DNA from: Lachnospiraceae bacterium UBA3772
Lineage (GTDB): Bacteria; Bacillota; Clostridia; Lachnospirales; Lachnospiraceae
Assembly (NCBI GenBank): GCA_002371025.1
Contig: DFFQ01000171.1
Span: forward strand, 1 to 6,440
Length of the DNA: 6,440 nt
Reading direction: 5' to 3'
The position numbers and the translations under genes are program-made. The number at the start of each line of letters is the position of its first letter. Position 1 is the first letter of the stretch. The notes beneath the pieces are model-generated. The model searched no databases and was not told the origin of the DNA. It saw only the letters and a program-made list of their open reading frames with translations. Positions 5,669 through 6,440 of this stretch are shown here, one piece after another.

Positions 5669-5682
5669 TAACTTAAAGTTAT
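5668..5682. promoter_or_regulatory. Perfect palindrome with LysR-type T-N11-A spacing
   Basis: ATAACTTAAAGTTAT is a perfect 7-1-7 palindrome. T5669 and A5681 are separated by 11 bases, the hallmark of LysR-family binding boxes. It touches the lysR ribosome binding site and lies about 20-35 bases downstream of the inferred lysR transcription start, so binding there would suit autorepression. Confidence 0.5.
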
Positions 5683-5689
5683 ATAAAAG

Positions 5690-5710
5690 ATTACTAATAT
5701 ATATTGTAAT
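5690..5710. promoter_or_regulatory. Inverted repeat ATTAC-N11-GTAAT over the lysR promoter
   Basis: ATTAC (5690-5694) and GTAAT (5706-5710) are inverted half-sites. The same half-sites recur at 5744-5748 and 5756-5760. This copy overlaps the inferred lysR -10 and start site. Confidence 0.35.
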
Positions 5711-5737
5711 TATATTCCTGCTGGTGTTAGAATACAA
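5709..5737 (-). promoter_or_regulatory. Putative lysR promoter
   Basis: On the minus strand TATAAT (5714-5709) is preceded at 17 bases by TTGTAT (5737-5732), which keeps the TTG of the consensus but little else. Transcription would start near 5702, giving a leader of about 45 bases. Confidence 0.5.
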
Positions 5738-5740
5738 ATT

Positions 5741-5763
5741 AAAATTACTTTAATTGTAATTTT
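5741..5763. promoter_or_regulatory. Palindrome AAAATTAC-N7-GTAATTTT, candidate LysR box
   Basis: Two perfect eight-base arms with a seven-base spacer. T5746 and A5758 satisfy T-N11-A. It lies just upstream of the lysR -35 and roughly 50-70 bases upstream of the leuC TTGACA, the usual place of an activation site for the divergent target gene. Confidence 0.5.
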
Positions 5764-5771
5764 TTCACCAA

Positions 5772-5833
5772 AATTTTTGGCGTTGAAATTTCTGATATGA
5801 AATAATATTTTTTGACAAAGAGAATTTTTGGCG
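5772..5833. repeat. Direct repeat AATTTTTGGCG flanking the leuC -35
   Basis: Identical 11-base copies lie at 5772-5782 and 5823-5833, 51 bases apart, close to five helical turns. The first copy is part of the palindrome CCAAAATTTTTGG (5768-5780). The second lies just after TTGACA, in the promoter spacer, where a bound protein would block transcription. The factor is unknown. Confidence 0.45.
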
Positions 5834-5845
5834 GGACAGAATAAT
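5812..5845 (+). promoter_or_regulatory. Putative leuC promoter with non-standard spacing
   Basis: A perfect TTGACA (5812-5817) is followed by AATAAT (5840-5845) after 22 bases, or by the poorer CAGAAT (5837-5842) after 19. Both spacers exceed the usual 17, which is common in promoters that need an activator. Confidence 0.45.
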
Positions 5846-5858
5846 AGATTTACTTTAT

Positions 5859-5864
5859 AGGAGG
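5859..5864 (+). promoter_or_regulatory. Ribosome binding site of leuC
   Basis: AGGAGG lies eight bases before the ATG at 5873. This selects the first of three closely spaced in-frame ATG codons (5873, 5879, 5885). Confidence 0.85.
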
Positions 5865-5872
5865 AAACTGAT

Positions 5873-6440
5873 ATGGGTATGACCATGACACAAAAGATTT
5901 TAGCTGATCACGCAGGACTTGAAGCGGTTGCAGCTGGAGATCTTATCGAGGCTAGCCTTGATCTTGTTCTTGGAAATGATGTTACAACACCAGTTGCTAT
6001 TAATGAGTTAGATAAGTTTACAAAGAAAGATGTATTCGATAACACAAAGATAGCACTAGTTATGGATCATTTTACACCAAACAAGGATATCAAGAGTGCC
6101 GAGCATGTTAAGCAGGTCCGTGAATTTGCTATGAAGAACAATATCGTGAATTACTTTGATGTTGGACAGATGGGTATTGAGCATGCACTTCTACCTGAAA
6201 AAGGTCTTATCGTAGCAGGTAATACTTGTATCGGTGCCGATTCACATACATGTACTTATGGCGCTCTTGGTGCATTTTCAACGGGAGTAGGTTCAACAGA
6301 TATGGCTGCTGGAATGGTGACAGGTAAAGCCTGGTTCAAGGTTCCATCGGCTATTAAGTTTAATATAGTAGGAAAGAAGTCAGAGTGGGTTTCTGGTAAG
6401 GATCTTATCCTTCACATCATCGGTATGATCGGTGTTGATG
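5873..6440 (+). CDS. leuC: 3-isopropylmalate dehydratase large subunit (3' end beyond the window)
   Basis: The first 189 residues of LeuC, the aconitase-family enzyme that, with LeuD, isomerises 2-isopropylmalate to 3-isopropylmalate in leucine biosynthesis. The N terminus [15 protein letters not shown] (1-15), [13 protein letters not shown] (34-46), the MDHFTPNKD block (64-72), [12 protein letters not shown] (101-112) and the strongly conserved [23 protein letters not shown] (121-143) are all present. They match the shorter LeuC/HacA-type large subunits of clostridia and archaea, about 420 residues in full. The cysteines that hold the [4Fe-4S] cluster lie further downstream, outside the window. 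A homologous homoaconitase-type activity cannot be excluded from this part alone. The gene is cytoplasmic, divergent from the LysR regulator, and leuD probably follows. No T-box or leader peptide is seen in the upstream region, so control is probably by the divergent regulator. Confidence 0.95.
   Translation, partial: MGMTMTQKILADHAGLEAVAAGDLIEASLDLVLGNDVTTPVAINELDKFTKKDVFDNTKIALVMDHFTPNKDIKSAEHVKQVREFAMKNNIVNYFDVGQMGIEHALLPEKGLIVAGNTCIGADSHTCTYGALGAFSTGVGSTDMAAGMVTGKAWFKVPSAIKFNIVGKKSEWVSGKDLILHIIGMIGVD

Noticed and set aside
5657..5737. Longer LysR start at an in-frame ATG at 5737, adding 27 residues
   Set aside because: The extra residues precede the normal HTH start and no ribosome binding site was identified for that ATG. 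The region also holds the inferred lysR promoter and operator-like palindromes, while the ATG at 5656 has TGGAGA at correct spacing.
5786..5800. Possible CodY box (AAATTTCTGATATGA) upstream of leuC
   Set aside because: It matches only 10 of the 15 positions of AATTTTCWGAAAATT and loses the right arm. In such AT-rich DNA this is not convincing.
5657..5872. T-box riboswitch or leucine-rich leader peptide before leuC
   Set aside because: No T-box core, no run of Leu codons in a short ORF and no terminator/antiterminator pair was seen in this gap.
1..6440. CRISPR array, rRNA or tRNA gene, or insertion sequence
   Set aside because: No regularly spaced repeats, no cloverleaf or rRNA-like segment, and no transposase or terminal inverted repeats were recognised. 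The only mobile-element gene is the recombinase fragment at the left end.

Overview
The window looks like AT-rich Clostridia chromosome (Firmicutes), most likely a Lachnospiraceae relative. This is judged from strong AGGAGG-type ribosome binding sites, A/T-ending codon use, the MoxR-DUF58-membrane protein operon, and a clostridial/archaeal-type LeuC beginning [15 protein letters not shown]. The family assignment is an inference from sequence style, not from a database match.

Layout. (1) Bases 1-150 are the 3' end of a tyrosine recombinase, holding the LGHS motif and the Tyr nucleophile. It is followed 12 bases later by a DUF3800 protein (163-951). Together these look like the end of a mobile or accessory segment. 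(2) Bases 952-1185 are non-coding, with an imperfect inverted repeat just after the DUF3800 stop and a sigma-A-like promoter near 1112-1140. (3) Bases 1186-4524 are a tight three-gene operon: a MoxR-type AAA+ ATPase, a DUF58 protein with a VWA-like region, and a multi-pass membrane protein with a DUF4129-like tail. The usual role is inferred to be chaperoning or remodelling at the cell envelope. No transglutaminase gene follows in the window. (4) On the minus strand, converging on the operon and overlapping its last 35 bases, is a LysR-type regulator (4490-5656). It is divergent from leuC (5873 to beyond the window end), the large subunit of 3-isopropylmalate dehydratase in leucine biosynthesis. 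The 216-base lysR-leuC gap is dense with palindromes and direct repeats, including two that fit the LysR T-N11-A rule. The regulator therefore probably controls itself and leuC.

The most unusual signal is inside the LysR gene. Its effector domain appears interrupted by about 85 residues of Ser/Asn/Lys-rich low complexity. The opposite strand of that same insertion carries a perfect AAGGAGGT Shine-Dalgarno sequence, seven bases after which an ATG opens a 26-residue, almost wholly hydrophobic ORF (4895-4975). This could be a hidden small membrane protein or toxin-like gene nested antisense in the regulator. It could equally be a by-product of antisense codons of a hydrophilic low-complexity tract. 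Both readings are given below with tests.
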